NCBI RefSeq assembly: GCF_028583425.1
Contig: NC_072796.1
Span: 125,213,464 to 125,277,463, forward strand
Direction of reading: 5' to 3'
Source of the DNA: Eublepharis macularius
Lineage: Eukaryota > Chordata > Lepidosauria > Squamata > Eublepharidae
DNA length: 64,000 nucleotides
Each line of letters starts with the position of its first letter. The first letter of the stretch is position 1. Positions 62,343 to 64,000 of this stretch are shown here, one piece after another. A model generated the notes under the pieces. That model did no database searches, was not told the origin of the DNA, and saw only the letters and a program-made list of their open reading frames with translations. The translations under genes were made by a program, and so were the position numbers.

Positions 62343-63055
62343 ACCTGGAAGGAGCGCCGTTGCTTGTAAAATATACATTGATAACTTAAGTGAAAAGAAA
62401 AATGAGGTAAGATTACTGAAGAATATTAAAATAAGCAATAATATATGTAAACACATCAGAAGCAGGAAACTGGCCAGGGAGGCATCAGGGCCCTTGGATG
62501 ACAAAGGGAGAAAGAGTTGCTAAAGGAAGACAGGGAGATTGCAGTGAACTGTATGAATTCTTTGCATCAGTTTTCATTGTGGAAAATGTGGGGCACGTAC
62601 CCATTCTGCAGCTGCAAGTTTCAGGAAGATTTTCAAAAGAACGAGTGAAATAAAGGAGGTGAGAGAGGATGTGTAGGCCTAATGGGCAAATGAAAAACTA
62701 ACTAGTCACCCAATCCAAACAGCACACATCAAAGATTCTTAATTAACGCAAATGCTGAATTGCTGACTTCCTAATAAAAACATGCAACTTGTCACTAAAA
62801 CTGGCTTCCTCTCCCTTGGAGTAGAAGGTAGCAAACAGAGTGCCAATTTTTAAAAGAAGAGGATCCAGAAAATTATAGTCTGGGTTAGCCGAACGTCTGT
62901 TCTGAGTAAATTAGTGGAAACTGTTATTGAAGATAGAATTATTAAGTGTCTGGAGCAATAAGGACTACTGAGGAAGAGTCTGCCTGGCTCCCCTCCACAT
63001 CTCACCAACCAAGGGGGGTTCTTTGGTAATCATAGGGTAAAAAGATGGGTCTTCT

Positions 63056-63268
63056 CTAGGGCTGCCAGCTCCAAGTTGGGAAATTCCTGGCGATCTAAGG
63101 GGTGGAACCTGGAGAACCTGGGGAGGGAAAGGACCTTGGCATGGCATAATTCCATAGTGTCCACCTCCCAAAGTAGCCATTTTCTCCAGGTGAACTGATC
63201 TCTGTGGCCTGGAGACCAGTTGTAATTCTGGGAGATCTCCAGCCACTACCTGGAGGCTGGCAACCCTA
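63056..63268 (-). mobile_element. GGGTTGCC MITE, full length, inside the LINE
   Basis: 'ctcta|gggctgccagctccaag' to 'ggaggctggcaaccc|tagtc'. TA on both sides. The 93-aa minus frame here is the repeat. Confidence 0.9.
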
Positions 63269-63555
63269 GTCTTCCCATGAATGAGAAAGCTGCTGGATGA
63301 GAAAGAGCAGAGCAGAGGAGCAAATGGTCAGCTCTCGCTATGAAGGAAAATAACTAATGGGGATGGTCTGCATAGATCAATAGTCAGAACTATTTAATTG
63401 ATTTGATGATCTGAAATTGACACGACATTACATAGGATGGTGAGGACGAGAGCCAGTTGTGAGGACCCGCCTCCCCACTCCAAGGATCTCTCTGAACTGA
63501 GTGGGCAAATGACGTTCAATGTGAGTGATGCTAACTTTAAATGTATGCTGATGGG

Positions 63556-63939
63556 CAGGGCTTTTTTCAGCTGGAACGCGGGGAACGTCTTGAAAATGGT
63601 AACATGGCCGGTGGTCCCGCCCCCTGATCTCCAGACAGAGGGGAGTTTAGATTGCCCTCCACGGCAAGTGGCACGAAGGGCAATCTAAACTCCCCTCTGT
63701 CTGGAGATCAGGGGGTGGGGCCACCAGCCATGTGACCATTTTCACCGAGGGCAATTTAAACTTTTTAAAACTCCCCCCTTGTTCCAGATGACCCAAAGTG
63801 ACGTCATTGGCCCTGGGAGCATGTGTGCACTTTGCGCACGCACATGTGGTACCAGGGGCACCACCTCCTGCCAAGGGTTGCCCCCTGTGCTGGCAACCCA
63901 CTGAGTTCCACCACCTCTTTTCCCAGAAAAAAAGCCCTG
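63556..63939. mobile_element. Non-autonomous hAT element with exact TSD
   Basis: Termini CAGGGCTTTTTTCAGCTGG and the reverse complement of CAGGGCTTTTTTTCTGGG. TSD ctgatggg at 63548-63555 and 63940-63947, exact, 8 bp. The interior holds an inverted pair of about 55 bp: 'cccctgatctccagacagag' (63619) / 'ctctgtctggagatcagggg' (63696). No transposase. Confidence 0.92.
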
Positions 63940-64000
63940 CTGATGGGGCAACGACTGCTCCTGGAAGTGATCTTGAAGTCATGGCGGATAGTTCAATGGC

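Larger units (their letters stand above)
62343..64000 (+). mobile_element. Decayed CR1/L2-like LINE, runs off the window
   Basis: Pieces in LINE ORF2 order: NICKHIRSRKLAREASGPLD (before RT), 'gtatgaattctttgcatcag' (NEFFAS-like), SKLVET-type text at 62905-62925, then TFNVSDANFKCMLMG (63510-63555). After the hAT insertion it continues 'ggaagtgatcttgaagtcat' + 'ggcggatagttcaatg' (DLEVMVDSSM-like). Interrupted by a MITE at 63056-63268 and hAT at 63556-63939. Non-functional. Confidence 0.7.

Noticed and set aside
1-64000. CRISPR array, operon or prokaryotic defence system
   Set aside because: Repeats are dispersed and degenerate with TSDs. There are no regularly spaced identical repeats and no bacterial gene organisation.

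Overview
The window looks like non-coding DNA from a squamate reptile; a gecko is plausible but not proven. The evidence is the repeat population: CR1/L2-like LINE fragments, tRNA-derived SINEs of the Sauria type (A/B-box head, body, GTT or CTT tail), 5S rRNA-derived SINEs, and dense short inverted-repeat DNA elements. No bacterial gene organisation, rRNA operon, CRISPR array or intact multi-exon gene is visible. Nearly every open frame is short, lies inside a repeat or low-complexity tract, or has no recognisable protein character. One short minus-strand frame (4321-4537), with an acceptor-like junction in front of it and a stop at its end, is the only candidate host exon.

Layout. 1-2.1 kb: a decayed minus-strand LINE carrying two later insertions. 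2.1-12 kb: mostly unassigned sequence with scattered LINE 3' ends, a palindromic repeat family, a SINE and a hairpin repeat. 12-17 kb: a near-perfect hairpin MITE, SINEs, a 5S-derived SINE and single-arm Penelope-like (PLE) remnants. 17-22 kb: a GC-rich tract, a pyrimidine low-complexity tract, a hAT-type element and an 83-bp hairpin minisatellite. 22-33 kb: a second hAT element, many SINEs, long-TIR MITEs and CR1 fragments. 33-55 kb is the most unusual part. It holds seven insertions built from two inverted arms, six of them flanked by 11-20 bp target-site duplications (TSDs), together with MITEs nested in MITEs, a 5'-intact but 3'-truncated L1-like fragment and a local duplication. 55-64 kb: CR1, 5S SINEs (one split by a solo LTR), more SINEs and MITEs, and a plus-strand LINE split by a MITE and by a hAT element with an exact 8-bp TSD.

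Most interesting signal: a set of inverted-arm retroinsertions that I read as PLE copies whose pseudo-LTRs lie head to head. Several arms carry a CTGANGA - hairpin - GAAA motif resembling a hammerhead ribozyme, which is a reported feature of PLE pseudo-LTRs. The copies here have one extra nucleotide between CTGANGA and stem II, so activity is uncertain.

Limits: repeat-family names come from recognising text patterns and no database was searched. Boundaries are approximate unless a TSD is quoted. Unassigned stretches are listed so that the annotation covers the whole window.
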